A DNA stretch of 64,000 nt from Fusobacterium perfoetens ATCC 29250 (GTDB lineage Bacteria; Fusobacteriota; Fusobacteriia; Fusobacteriales; Fusobacteriaceae): positions 32,798 through 96,797 of the forward strand of contig NZ_KK211417.1 in assembly GCF_000622245.1 (NCBI RefSeq). The letters run 5' to 3'. Below are positions 1-8,578 of this stretch, piece by piece. The notes under the pieces are model-generated. The model was not told the origin of the DNA. It saw only the letters and a list, made by a program, of their open reading frames with translations, and ran no database searches. The translations under genes and the position numbers were made by a program. How positions within the stretch are numbered: position 1 is the first letter of the stretch; every line of letters begins with the position of its first letter.

Positions 1-10
1 TAGAAAGTCA

Positions 11-48
11 AAAAAAGAAAAAACCCCACAAACACAAGGCTTGTGAGG
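11..48 (-). terminator. Rho-independent terminator of rplM-rpsI
   Basis: Read on the minus strand, an 8-bp GC-containing stem (arms 41-48 and 24-31, one G-U pair) with a 9-base loop is followed by a run of T broken by a single C (11-23). It lies about 30 bases past the rpsI stop codon, where the operon should end. Confidence 0.85.
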
Positions 49-77
49 TGTTGTATATAAAAATAAACTGTAAAAAA

Positions 78-476
78 TTATCTTTTTGAGAATTGAGGAC
101 TTCTTCTTGCTTTTCTTCTTCCGAATTTCTTTCTTTCAACCATTCTTGAGTCTCTAGTTAAGAATCCAGCTTCTTTTAAAGCTCCTCTTAAAGTTTCATC
201 AGCTAATAATAAAGCTCTTGCAACTCCGTGTCTAATTGCTCCAGCTTGTCCAGAGTTTCCTCCTCCATAAACATTAACTATAACTTGATATTTATCTAAA
301 GTTTCAGTTAAAACTAATGGTTGCTCAACTATTTTAGAAAGAATTTCTCTTCCTCCGAAGTATTCTTTCATTTCTTTACCGTTTATAACAATTCCTTTTT
401 CTCCAGGAATTAATCTTACTCTTGCTACAGAAGTTTTTCTTCTTCCAGTTCCTCTAAATTGATTCATTTCTGCCAC
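78..476 (-). CDS. rpsI: 30S ribosomal protein S9
   Basis: Small-subunit ribosomal protein S9, whose basic C-terminal tail reaches toward the P-site tRNA. The 132-residue length is normal for the family. The N-terminal GTGRRK motif, the central [13 protein letters not shown] block and the lysine/arginine-rich end finishing in SKR are all diagnostic. The start is GTG: a GGGGG-type ribosome binding site lies 8 bases upstream of it, whereas the next ATG three codons later would be too far away. It follows rplM by 13 bases, the usual rplM-rpsI operon, and is closed by the terminator at 11-48. Confidence 0.97.
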   Translation of the reverse strand: MAEMNQFRGTGRRKTSVARVRLIPGEKGIVINGKEMKEYFGGREILSKIVEQPLVLTETLDKYQVIVNVYGGGNSGQAGAIRHGVARALLLADETLRGALKEAGFLTRDSRMVERKKFGRRKARRSPQFSKR

Positions 477-489
477 TGTTAATACCCCC

Positions 490-924
490 TTACATTTCTA
501 CCTTTGTAGGTTTTTGTGCAACATGATCGTGCTCAGCACCAACAAATAATCTTAATCTTGTTAATTGTTCTCTTCCTAATTTATTTTTTGGAAGCATTCT
601 TTTTACAGCTAGCATTAAAGCGTCTTCTGGTTTTTTAGTCATAACTTCAGCAAAAGTTCTTTTGCTAATTCCTCCTGGGAATCCAGAGTGTCTATAATAT
701 AGTTTATCTGTCATTTTCTTTCCAGTAACTACTATTTTATCTATATTAGTAACTACTACATAATCTCCTCCATCAACATGAGGTGTGAAAGAAACTTTTT
801 CTTTTCCCATTAATTTTTTAGCGATTTCTACTGCTAATCTTCCTAAAACTACTCCTTCAGCGTCGTAGTGATACCAATCTCTAACAACATCTTCTTTTCT
901 TTGCATTACAGTGTATTTTTTCAC
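490..924 (-). CDS. rplM: 50S ribosomal protein L13
   Basis: Large-subunit ribosomal protein L13, an early assembly protein. It has 144 residues when started at the GTG at 924, matching the family length of about 142-145. Typical motifs are the VLGRLA segment, KLMGK, the KKMTDK-YYRHSG stretch and KRMLPKN. AGGAGG at 931-936 sits six bases before this GTG. A longer reading from an upstream ATG near 969 would add 15 residues of hydrophobic, non-conserved sequence and bypass the binding site, so it is rejected. It is the first gene of the rplM-rpsI operon. Confidence 0.96.
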   Translation of the reverse strand: MKKYTVMQRKEDVVRDWYHYDAEGVVLGRLAVEIAKKLMGKEKVSFTPHVDGGDYVVVTNIDKIVVTGKKMTDKLYYRHSGFPGGISKRTFAEVMTKKPEDALMLAVKRMLPKNKLGREQLTRLRLFVGAEHDHVAQKPTKVEM

Positions 925-998
925 TTTTTTCCTCCTAAAAAATTCAGTTATATAATATATATAACGCAACGGTCCTTTGTGGGAAAGGTTAAATTACC
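925..998 (-). promoter_or_regulatory. rplM 5' leader with hairpin, possible r-protein autoregulatory RNA
   Basis: From the predicted transcription start near 997 to the GTG start there are about 73 bases. They contain a hairpin with stem CCTTT/AAAGG (974-988), and the ribosome binding site lies near the 3' end. L13 leaders that autoregulate rplM-rpsI are known in low-GC bacteria. The structure here is short and was not compared with a covariance model, so the autoregulatory role is a guess from position. Confidence 0.35.
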
Positions 999-1003
999 TT
1001 ATG

Positions 1004-1032
1004 ATTATACATGAATTAGCAAAAAAAGTCAA
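1004..1032 (-). promoter_or_regulatory. Sigma-70 promoter of rplM-rpsI
   Basis: On the minus strand TTGACT (1032-1027) and TATAAT (1009-1004) are separated by exactly 17 bases, a near-consensus housekeeping promoter suited to ribosomal protein genes. Confidence 0.88.
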
Positions 1033-1093
1033 GAAAATTTATTAATTTTTAAACTTTTTTGTTAAATTATACTTAAAATTTATTTTTATATAA

Positions 1094-1121
1094 AAATAGA
1101 GAGGAATAAACCTCTCTATTT
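1094..1121 (-). terminator. Terminator after the M18 aminopeptidase gene
   Basis: A perfect 11-bp inverted repeat (1094-1104 with 1111-1121) with a six-base loop sits just past the stop codon at 1132. On the minus strand it is followed by a T-rich stretch. Confidence 0.8.
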
Positions 1122-1131
1122 AATCGTTAAT

Positions 1132-2571
1132 TTATAAATATATTTTATTACTTTTTGGAATATATTTTTTCTCTTCTTGTTTTTGTCCTTTATAAAAAGC
1201 TTTATAAGCTCTATAAGTTTCAAATACATCCAATTTAGAAGAAATCTCAAATGGTGAATGCATAGCAAGTAAAGCTGGACCAATATCTATTGTATTAATT
1301 CCTTTTTTTGATAGATATTTAGCAACTGTTCCTCCTCCACCTTCATCAACTTTTCCTAACATTCCTGTTTGCCATAATATATTGTTATCATTTAACATTT
1401 TTCTAATTTCTCCAACATATTCAGCATCAGCATCATTAGTACTATATTTTCCACCAGAACCTGTATATTTTACTATAACAACTCCATATCCAAGTTGTGG
1501 AGCATTTTGAGAGTCGTGAACACTTTTAAATATTGGATCTATTCCAGCATTAACATCTGAAGATAGTGCTTTGGAATTCCAAAAAACTTCTTTTAAATAT
1601 AAATCTGAATAATTTCCTTTTACTTTATAAATCATATCACTTGTGAAATAATCTATAAATTCACTTTGAAGACCTGTTGCACCATCAGAACCTGTTTCTT
1701 CTTTATCAGCTAAGAAACATACTATTGTTCTCTCTGGTACTTCATGAATATCAAGAATAGCTCTTAAAGATGTATAAGCACAAATTCTATCATCTTGACC
1801 ATAAGCTCCAATCATAGACCTGTCTAATCCTACATCTTTAGCTTTTTGACTTGGAACTAATTCCAATTCAGCTGAAATAAAATCTTCTTCTGTCATTCCA
1901 TATATTTTATTAAGTTTTTCTAAAATATTATATTTTACTAAATCTTTTATTTCTTTGTCCTCTATAGTTGTTGGAATTGAACCTACAATTATTTGTAATT
2001 CTTCTCCTTTTATAACTTCTCTAGCAGTTCTATCTCCTTGAACTTTTCTATCTAGATGAGGTAAAATATCTGGAACTGTAAATACAGGGTCTCCCTCATG
2101 TTCTCCTATAGAAACTTTTACTTTTTCTCCATTAGAAAGAACTACTACTCCATGAAGAGCTAATGGGATTGAAGCCCATTGATATTTTTTTATTCCACCA
2201 TAATAATGTGTTTTCATATAAGCTAGTTCAAACTCTTCATATAATGGATTTTGTTTTAAATCAAGTCTAGGAGAATCTATATGAGAAACTATATAATTTA
2301 TTCCTTTTAAAATATCTTCTTTACCAATTACAGCAAGAACTATATTTTTATGTCTATTAAGGTAGTAAATTTTATCTCCAGGAACAAGATAAGTCTTTAA
2401 TCTAGCATCTACAAACCCACATTCTTTTGCAAAACTAGTAGCTAATTCAACAAACTCTCTTTCTGTTTTTCCAAGGTCTAAAACTTTTTTGTATTCCTCT
2501 CCCATGGCAAATATCTCTTCCATTTTTTCAGAAGAAATATTTTTCCAACCATTAGTTTTTTTGTATAACAT
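1132..2571 (-). CDS. M18 family zinc aminopeptidase
   Basis: Cytoplasmic dinuclear zinc aminopeptidase of the M18 (aspartyl aminopeptidase-like) family, which removes N-terminal, often acidic, residues from peptides. At 479 residues it has normal length. Visible metal and catalytic motifs are SHIDSPR (His97, Asp99), GAYGQDDR, LADKEETGSDGATG with its paired glutamates, a D-A-D-A-E segment and a late AMHSPFE histidine motif. AGGTGG precedes the ATG. It reads in the same direction as pgi with a 30-base gap, so the two may be co-transcribed. Peptide breakdown fits an amino-acid-fermenting anaerobe. The substrate preference cannot be fixed from sequence. Confidence 0.9.
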   Translation of the reverse strand: MLYKKTNGWKNISSEKMEEIFAMGEEYKKVLDLGKTEREFVELATSFAKECGFVDARLKTYLVPGDKIYYLNRHKNIVLAVIGKEDILKGINYIVSHIDSPRLDLKQNPLYEEFELAYMKTHYYGGIKKYQWASIPLALHGVVVLSNGEKVKVSIGEHEGDPVFTVPDILPHLDRKVQGDRTAREVIKGEELQIIVGSIPTTIEDKEIKDLVKYNILEKLNKIYGMTEEDFISAELELVPSQKAKDVGLDRSMIGAYGQDDRICAYTSLRAILDIHEVPERTIVCFLADKEETGSDGATGLQSEFIDYFTSDMIYKVKGNYSDLYLKEVFWNSKALSSDVNAGIDPIFKSVHDSQNAPQLGYGVVIVKYTGSGGKYSTNDADAEYVGEIRKMLNDNNILWQTGMLGKVDEGGGGTVAKYLSKKGINTIDIGPALLAMHSPFEISSKLDVFETYRAYKAFYKGQKQEEKKYIPKSNKIYL

Positions 2572-2601
2572 TTTCTACCACCTACTTTTTAGCTTTTATT
2601 T

Positions 2602-3942
2602 TTATTTAGCTAATCTTTTATTTAAAGCTTCAGCTTCTTTTTCATATCCTTTTTTACCTAATAATGCAAACATATTTTTCTTATAAGCTTCTACACCTGG
2701 TTGGTCAAATGGATTTACTTCTAATAAATATCCACTAATTCCACAAGCTTTTTCAAAGAAATAGAATAAATATCCTAAACTGAAAGCATCTACTTTAGGC
2801 ATACATACTCTTATATTAGGTACTCCACCATCAACATGAGCTAATTGAGTTCCTAACATAGCTTTTTCATTAACAAAGTTCATTCCTTTTCCTGCTATAT
2901 AGTTAAGTCCATCTAAATCATCTTTATCAAATGGAATTACTACATCTGTTTCTTTTTCTTCTATATCAATAAGAGTTTCGAATAATGTTCTTTGGCCATC
3001 TTGAATATATTGTCCCATAGAATGTAAATCAGTACTTAAATCTACTGATGCTGGGAATAATCCTTTTCCATCTTTTCCTTCTGATTCTCCATATAATTGT
3101 TTCCACCATTCAGCAACATAATGTAATTTAGGTTCATAATTTATTAAAAGTTCTATTGATTTTCCTTTTCTTAATAATAAATTTCTAGTTGCTGCATATT
3201 TATAACAATCATTTTCTTTATAAGGAGCTGTATAATCATTTTGAGCTTCTCTTGCTCCAGCCATTAAATCATCTATATTAATTCCAGCTGCTGCTATTGG
3301 TAGTAATCCAACTGGAGTTAAAACAGAAAATCTTCCTCCAACATTGTCTGGAATTGTGAATGTTTCATATCCCTCTTCTGTAGCTAATTTTTTTAGAGCT
3401 CCTTTTGCTGAATCTGTTGTAGCAAATATTCTTTCTCTAGCTCCCTCTATTCCATATTTTTTCTCTAACATTTCTTTAAAAATTCTAAAAGCAATAGCTG
3501 GTTCTGTTGTTGTTCCTGATTTAGAAATTACATTTACTGAAAAATCTCTATCTCCAATAGCTTCTATTAAATGAGCTAAATAAGTTCCAGAGATGCTATT
3601 TCCAGCAAAATATATTTCTGGATGTCCTTTAGTTACTTTATTATAGAATGTATGAGATAGAAAATCTATAGTTGCTCTTGCTCCTAAATATGAACCTCCA
3701 ATTCCTATAACAACTAAAACTTCTGAATTATTTTTAATCTTTTCAGCAGCTTTTTTTATTCTTTCAAATTCGTCCTTATCATAATCTGTAGGAAGAGTTA
3801 TCCAACCTAAAAAGTCATTTCCTTTTCCTGTTCCTTCCATAAGAACTTTTTCAGCTTCATTAACTTCAGTTTCCATTCCTAAAATTTCTTCTTCAGATAC
3901 AAAACTTGAAACTTTTGATAAATCCAATTTTAGTTTATTCAT
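2602..3942 (-). CDS. pgi: Glucose-6-phosphate isomerase
   Basis: Interconverts glucose 6-phosphate and fructose 6-phosphate in glycolysis. The 446-residue length matches the short bacterial form seen in low-GC bacteria. Recognisable elements are [11 protein letters not shown] near residue 80, the sugar-phosphate site SKSGTTTEP, the [11 protein letters not shown] signature and [13 protein letters not shown] lies nine bases before the ATG. It is followed by the M18 aminopeptidase and lies about 30 bases after the gene for the SLH protein, all on the minus strand. Confidence 0.96.
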   Translation of the reverse strand: MNKLKLDLSKVSSFVSEEEILGMETEVNEAEKVLMEGTGKGNDFLGWITLPTDYDKDEFERIKKAAEKIKNNSEVLVVIGIGGSYLGARATIDFLSHTFYNKVTKGHPEIYFAGNSISGTYLAHLIEAIGDRDFSVNVISKSGTTTEPAIAFRIFKEMLEKKYGIEGARERIFATTDSAKGALKKLATEEGYETFTIPDNVGGRFSVLTPVGLLPIAAAGINIDDLMAGAREAQNDYTAPYKENDCYKYAATRNLLLRKGKSIELLINYEPKLHYVAEWWKQLYGESEGKDGKGLFPASVDLSTDLHSMGQYIQDGQRTLFETLIDIEEKETDVVIPFDKDDLDGLNYIAGKGMNFVNEKAMLGTQLAHVDGGVPNIRVCMPKVDAFSLGYLFYFFEKACGISGYLLEVNPFDQPGVEAYKKNMFALLGKKGYEKEAEALNKRLAK

Positions 3943-3973
3943 TATACATCACTCCTATTTTAATTTATAATTT

Positions 3974-4414
3974 TTATCTTTTCTTTTCTAAAATTTTTAA
4001 TCTATCTTCAAGATTTTTTATTTTTATATTATTAATTTCAACCATTTTTTTTAAAGTATCTATATCTTCACTTGTTTGGGATAATTTTTCTTCAAATTCT
4101 TTATAATCAAATCCTATTTTATTAAGTTCAGCAGAAAAATTTGTTACAATTCCTCTTAAGACTTCTATTTCTTTTTTATCTATTTTTTCCATATCTAATT
4201 TATTAAATAATTTTGACAATTCATAAGCAAATTGATATCTTGTTAAAGGTGCATTTCCATTAAAATTTACTTCTTTCTCATCTATAATCTGATTATTTAC
4301 TAAATTGTTAATAGATTTATATGCCCAATGTTCTTTGGGAACATCTTTAAATGAAACCTCTCCATATACCATTATTGAAAAAATAAAAAGACTTCCTAAT
4401 AATTTTAATTTCAT
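3974..4414 (-). CDS. Small secreted SLH-domain protein with C-terminal coiled coil
   Basis: A 146-residue exported protein. Residues 1-18 form a signal peptide. Residues about 20-65 resemble a single S-layer homology domain (FKDVPKEHWAYKSI, then LTRYQFAYELSKLF), and residues about 90-146 are heptad-rich and probably coiled coil. In diderms such as Negativicutes, SLH domains on outer-membrane proteins bind modified peptidoglycan and tether the outer membrane. By analogy this small protein may be a periplasmic spacer or tether, but it lacks a beta-barrel and that role is inferred. The ATG has a good upstream binding site. It is not clearly linked to pgi by function. Confidence 0.7.
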   Translation of the reverse strand: MKLKLLGSLFIFSIMVYGEVSFKDVPKEHWAYKSINNLVNNQIIDEKEVNFNGNAPLTRYQFAYELSKLFNKLDMEKIDKKEIEVLRGIVTNFSAELNKIGFDYKEFEEKLSQTSEDIDTLKKMVEINNIKIKNLEDRLKILEKKR

Positions 4415-4477
4415 ATTTCCTCCTTCTCTTAGTATAGCATAAGATTATTCTATTATCAACAATACTTCTAATAAAAA

Positions 4478-5206
4478 TTATTTTAAAATAAACATCTCTT
4501 TAAAAGCTTTTATCCTATTTCTACTTAAAGGAATTTTTTTTGAAATATTCTCAAGTTTTATTAAATAACTTCCACTAAACCAAGCCTCAAGTTCTCTTAT
4601 TTTATCTACATTCACTAAATAAGCTCTATGACTTTTAAAAAATTTTTTATTTGATAAAACTTCTTCTAACTTAGAAATTTTTTGTTTAGTAGTATAAATT
4701 TTATTTTTTGTATAAACTAGACATTCTTTTTCATCAGCTTCTATATAATAGATATCTTCTAAAGACAAAATAATTATTTTTCCATCTTCTGATACAGCTA
4801 ATTTATTTATTAATTCATTTTTTAAAACCTTATTCTCTTCTTTTTGATTAACTTTTAATAATTCTTCTAAAGTTTTCTTTATTCTTTCTTCTGAATAGGG
4901 CTTTAAAATATAATCAAAAGCTTTGATATCAAAAGCTTCTACTCCATATTCTCTATAAGCAGTAATAAATATTATTTTCATATTAGGATTTAACTTATGA
5001 ATAATTTTTCCTAAATTTATCCCATCAATTCCAGGCATATTAATATCTAAAAATGCTATATCAACCTCATTATTTTCTAAAAATTTAAGAGCATCTATAG
5101 GATTATCAAATTCATTTTCTAAATAAAAATCTTTATAAAGATTTATAAAATATTTTAATTCTTCTCTTGCTGGGTATTCATCTTCTACTATTATATAACT
5201 TAACAT
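4478..5206 (-). CDS. LytTR-family response regulator (LytR/BtsR-like)
   Basis: Cytoplasmic transcription regulator of 242 residues. The receiver domain (1-120) has an acidic pair at 9-10, phospho-acceptor Asp54 in FLDINMPGIDG, and Lys in the LKPYS loop. The C-terminal LytTR domain (about 136-240) carries FFKSHRAYLVNVDKI and the ending IPLSRNR, typical of this beta-type DNA-binding fold. It lies nine bases after the LytS-type kinase gene, its likely partner. LytTR proteins bind direct repeats about 21 bp apart, and just such repeats lie at 6921-6975 before the divergent transporter, the probable target. Confidence 0.93.
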   Translation of the reverse strand: MLSYIIVEDEYPAREELKYFINLYKDFYLENEFDNPIDALKFLENNEVDIAFLDINMPGIDGINLGKIIHKLNPNMKIIFITAYREYGVEAFDIKAFDYILKPYSEERIKKTLEELLKVNQKEENKVLKNELINKLAVSEDGKIIILSLEDIYYIEADEKECLVYTKNKIYTTKQKISKLEEVLSNKKFFKSHRAYLVNVDKIRELEAWFSGSYLIKLENISKKIPLSRNRIKAFKEMFILK

Positions 5207-5215
5207 ACTTTCTCC

Positions 5216-6868
5216 TTATATCTCAAAAATTATAGATGTTCCTTCCTCTAATCTTCTTATATTAAGTCCTCTTCCATAAAGAAGTTTTAATCTTCTATGG
5301 ACATTTCTTAATCCTATACTTTTTTCTTCTTCATTTTCTAAAGAATTTATTACATCTTGAGATATTCCTACACCATTATCTTTTATCTCTATTAATAGAT
5401 GTGTTTCATTTCTTTTATTAATAATAATATCTACTATTCCTCCTTCTCTTTTTGGTAATATTCCATGTTTTATACTATTTTCTACTAAAGGTTGAATAAT
5501 GAGACTTGGAATTTGAAAATCTCCTACACCATCTTGAATTTTATAATTTACTTTTATTTTATTATTAAATCTAGCTTGTTCTATATTAACATAAGCTTTT
5601 ATCTGTTCTAATTCTCTTTCCACAGTCACTAATTTATTAAAATTTTCAAGATTAAATCTTAATATAGTAGATAAATCTATTATAATTTCTCTTGCTTTTT
5701 CAGGGTTTATTCTAATAAAAGAAGTTATAGTATTTAAAGCATTAAACAAAAAATGAGGATTTATTTGAGTTTGTAACATTTTTATATTTGCTTCTCTTGC
5801 CATAGCTTTAAAATTTTCAATTTTTGTAAGTTCTAATTGAGTAGAAATTAATTGAGCTAATCCTATAATAAGAATTTTTTTACTTTCAGTTATTTCACTC
5901 AATTTATCAAAATATATTTTTAAGGTACCTGATACATGTTTTTCTTTATATAATGGAACTATAATATATGATTTTATATTTCCATCAACACATTCAAAGG
6001 TAGTTTTATCTAATTTATTATTGGTAATAAAAATTTTTCCTGTTTTAATAACCTCTTTTGTAGCCTCACTTTTTATTTCAATATGATTTAATCTATATTC
6101 ATCACTATAAGAATATTTACCTATAATAAACTTTTCATTAGTTAAAACTACTGCTTTAGCTTCTAAAGACTCCATTATAATTTTACAAACTTCATCTAAT
6201 GACCCTCCATTTGAAAAATATGGTAAAGTTTTTTCAGCTATTTTAAGTGATAATTTCGCTTGTTTTCCAGCTATAATTTCTTTTTCTTCTATTATACTTT
6301 CTATAATTAATATAACTATTGGAACTCCCAAAGCATTGGCTAGTATCATTGGTATATATATATTATAAACTATTTCTATGGCAAGATTTCTATCCTCTCC
6401 CATTAAAATTATTAAAATCATACTTAAATTTTCTATTAAAAAACCAGCTAAAAAACCAAATAAATATTTATTTTTTTCATTTGTATATTTTGAAAGATAA
6501 GCTACAAAAAATCCACCTAAAATTGTAGATATTGTACAAGGAACAGCTGTAAATTGTCCTGATAATAAGAAATATCTATGTAAACCTGAAATTATTCCTG
6601 ATAAAATTCCCACATAAGGAGAAACTAAAAGTCCTCCTGTTATAACTCCTATATTTCTAGTATTAGCTATTGAACCTTTGTAGTCTATTCCTGAATAAGT
6701 TCCTATAATAGCTAATCCTCCAAAAAATAATGAAAGTAGTATAATATCTTTCACATTATATTCTTCTTTTATTAAAATATTTCTTGAATTTTTCATCCTA
6801 GTAAAGAAAAAAGCTATAATTATTATATGACCTAAATTATTTAAAAGAGCACTAACTAAATTAAACAT
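5216..6868 (-). CDS. LytS/BtsS-type sensor histidine kinase
   Basis: Membrane histidine kinase of 550 residues. Residues 1-195 form the 5TM-5TMR_LYT sensor (RNIGVITGGLL-PYVG, SGLHRYFL), about 215-345 look like a GAF domain, and then come the His_kinase box with His372 in QINPHFLFNALNTI and a HATPase domain (NSIKHGI, DNGVGIS). Arg71, Arg98, Cys111 and Ser114 line up well with residues I recall as implicated in pyruvate binding by E. coli BtsS (Arg72, Arg99, Cys110, Ser113), which supports a pyruvate-type ligand. It is co-transcribed with the LytTR regulator and divergent from a CstA/BtsT-like carrier, the same three parts as the E. coli BtsSR-BtsT system. Ligand assignment is inference. Confidence 0.92.
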   Translation of the reverse strand: MFNLVSALLNNLGHIIIIAFFFTRMKNSRNILIKEEYNVKDIILLSLFFGGLAIIGTYSGIDYKGSIANTRNIGVITGGLLVSPYVGILSGIISGLHRYFLLSGQFTAVPCTISTILGGFFVAYLSKYTNEKNKYLFGFLAGFLIENLSMILIILMGEDRNLAIEIVYNIYIPMILANALGVPIVILIIESIIEEKEIIAGKQAKLSLKIAEKTLPYFSNGGSLDEVCKIIMESLEAKAVVLTNEKFIIGKYSYSDEYRLNHIEIKSEATKEVIKTGKIFITNNKLDKTTFECVDGNIKSYIIVPLYKEKHVSGTLKIYFDKLSEITESKKILIIGLAQLISTQLELTKIENFKAMAREANIKMLQTQINPHFLFNALNTITSFIRINPEKAREIIIDLSTILRFNLENFNKLVTVERELEQIKAYVNIEQARFNNKIKVNYKIQDGVGDFQIPSLIIQPLVENSIKHGILPKREGGIVDIIINKRNETHLLIEIKDNGVGISQDVINSLENEEEKSIGLRNVHRRLKLLYGRGLNIRRLEEGTSIIFEI

Positions 6869-6920
6869 AATATCCTATCACCTCAGAAATATTTTATCAT
6901 ATATTAATAAATATTATAAG

Positions 6921-6975
6921 TACATTTCATACTCAATAAAATACATTTTAAGTACAAAAAAATACATATTAAGTA
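6921..6975. promoter_or_regulatory. Three LytTR-type direct repeats with 21-bp period
   Basis: TACATTTCA (6921), TACATTTTA (6942) and TACATATTA (6963) repeat with exactly 21 bp between starts. The second and third copies match over 13 bases apart from one change (TACATTTTAAGTA and TACATATTAAGTA). Two 9-bp boxes separated by about 12 bp is the known layout for LytTR regulators. They lie between the kinase and transporter genes, upstream of a weak promoter for the transporter that has no good -35 box, as expected for an activated gene. Confidence 0.72.
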
Positions 6976-7049
6976 TTAAAATGCTATTTTTTATTAAAAA
7001 AATAGTACAATTAATATAGAAAAAATATATTTTTTAGGAGGTTTAATAT

Positions 7050-8462
7050 ATGATAAGTTTTGTAGTTTCTGTAATTGCTTTAATTATAGGTTATTTTATT
7101 TATGGTAAGTTTGTTGAAAAAGTTTTTGGTCCAGATTCAGAATCTTTAACACCAGCAAAAAGATTAGAAGATGGTGTTGACTATGTGGAGATGGATATCA
7201 AAAAAACTTTCTTAATTCAATTTTTAAATATTGCAGGTACTGGTCCTATATTTGGAGCTGTGGCTGGAGCTATGTGGGGACCAGCAGCATTTATATGGAT
7301 AGTTTTTGGATGTATTTTTGCTGGAGCTGTTCATGATTATTTAATTGGTATGATGTCCTTAAGAAGAGATGGAGCTAGTGTTGCTGAATTAGTTGGAGAA
7401 AACTTAGGTAATGGAGCAAAACAATTAATGAGAGTATTCTCTGTTGTTTTATTAGTTCTTGTTGGAGTTGTTTTTGTAACAAGTCCTGCTGCTATATTAA
7501 ATGATTTAACAGGAATAGATAAATTAATTCTAATAGGAATTATAATTATTTATTATCTAATCGCTACTGTATTACCAATAGATAAAGTTATCGGTAAAAT
7601 TTATCCTATATTTGGTGTAGCTTTACTTATAATGGCTGTTGGTATTGGATTTGGTATTATAATTCAAGGATATGATATTCCTGAACTAGCTTTAAGAAAT
7701 TATCATCCAAAAGGACAATCAGTATTCCCTTATTTATGTATTTCAATAGCTTGTGGAGCAATTTCAGGATTCCATGCTACTCAATCTCCTATGATGGCTA
7801 GATGCTTAGGAAATGAAAATCAAGGAAGAAAAGTATTCTATGGAGCTATGATTGCTGAAGGTATTGTGGCCTTAATTTGGGCTGCTGCTGCCATGTCATT
7901 CTTTGGTGGAACAGAAGGTTTAGGAGTTGCTTTATCTAAAGGTGGAGCTGCTGTTGTTGTTAATAAAATTTCAGGTACTGTTTTAGGAAAAGTTGGAGGA
8001 GCTTTAGCTTTATTAGGAGTTGTTGCTTGTCCTATAACTTCAGGAGATACAGCTTTTAGAAGTGCTAGATTAACAATAGCTGATGCTATAAATTATAAAC
8101 AAGGTCCAATTATAAATAGATTTGTTGTTGCTATTCCTTTATTTGTAATAGGTGTTGCTCTATGTTTTATTGATTTCAATATTTTATGGAGATATTTTAG
8201 TTGGTCTAACCAAACTTTAGCAACAATAGCTTTATGGGCTGGAGCTGCCTATCTTGCTAAAAAAGGTAAATTCTTCTGGATGGCGGCTATACCAGCTACA
8301 TTTATGACTGTAGTTGTTACTTCTTATATATTAATAGCTCCAGAAGGATTTAGAATGTCTGAATCTATTGGAAACACTGTTGGACTAATAGTAGCTGCTG
8401 TTTCTATAATTGCTTTTATCAAAAAATTCTTACCTATTTATAAAGAAGCAGTTAATAAATAA
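7050..8462 (+). CDS. CstA/BtsT-family transporter, short form
   Basis: Inner-membrane carrier of the carbon starvation (CstA) family with about 13 hydrophobic helices. Family signatures are TGPIFGAVAGAMWGP, FAGAVHDYLIGMMSLRRDGASVAELVG, ACGAISGFHATQSP and CPITSGDTAFRSARL. E. coli CstA and BtsT (about 700 residues) carry peptides and pyruvate. This protein has 470 residues and lacks the extra C-terminal helices and domain of the long form. TTTAGGAGG precedes the ATG. With the divergent LytS/LytR pair and the repeats between them, the best inference is an inducible pyruvate (or peptide) importer. A terminator follows at 8483-8513. Confidence 0.92.
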   Translation: MISFVVSVIALIIGYFIYGKFVEKVFGPDSESLTPAKRLEDGVDYVEMDIKKTFLIQFLNIAGTGPIFGAVAGAMWGPAAFIWIVFGCIFAGAVHDYLIGMMSLRRDGASVAELVGENLGNGAKQLMRVFSVVLLVLVGVVFVTSPAAILNDLTGIDKLILIGIIIIYYLIATVLPIDKVIGKIYPIFGVALLIMAVGIGFGIIIQGYDIPELALRNYHPKGQSVFPYLCISIACGAISGFHATQSPMMARCLGNENQGRKVFYGAMIAEGIVALIWAAAAMSFFGGTEGLGVALSKGGAAVVVNKISGTVLGKVGGALALLGVVACPITSGDTAFRSARLTIADAINYKQGPIINRFVVAIPLFVIGVALCFIDFNILWRYFSWSNQTLATIALWAGAAYLAKKGKFFWMAAIPATFMTVVVTSYILIAPEGFRMSESIGNTVGLIVAAVSIIAFIKKFLPIYKEAVNK

Positions 8463-8482
8463 ATTTTTAAATAAAAATTTTT

Positions 8483-8513
8483 AAAATGGGACTCATATAA
8501 AGTCCCATTTTTT
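8483..8513 (+). terminator. Terminator after the CstA-family gene
   Basis: An 11-bp stem AAAATGGGACT/AGTCCCATTTT with a seven-base loop followed by T residues lies 20 bases past the transporter stop codon. Confidence 0.9.
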
Positions 8514-8578
8514 ATTTGCTTATTTTTAATAAATATGGTATTAAATTATTAAGAATCTTTTATTAAAGGAGGACATAA

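Noticed and set aside
490-969. Longer L13 starting at an ATG near 969
   Set aside because: The extra 15 residues are hydrophobic and non-conserved, and AGGAGG lies next to the GTG at 924.
985-1000. Hairpin AAGGT/ACCTT overlapping the rplM leader hairpin, suggesting a two-state switch
   Set aside because: The predicted transcription start near 997 leaves most of its 5' arm outside the RNA, so it cannot fold in the transcript.
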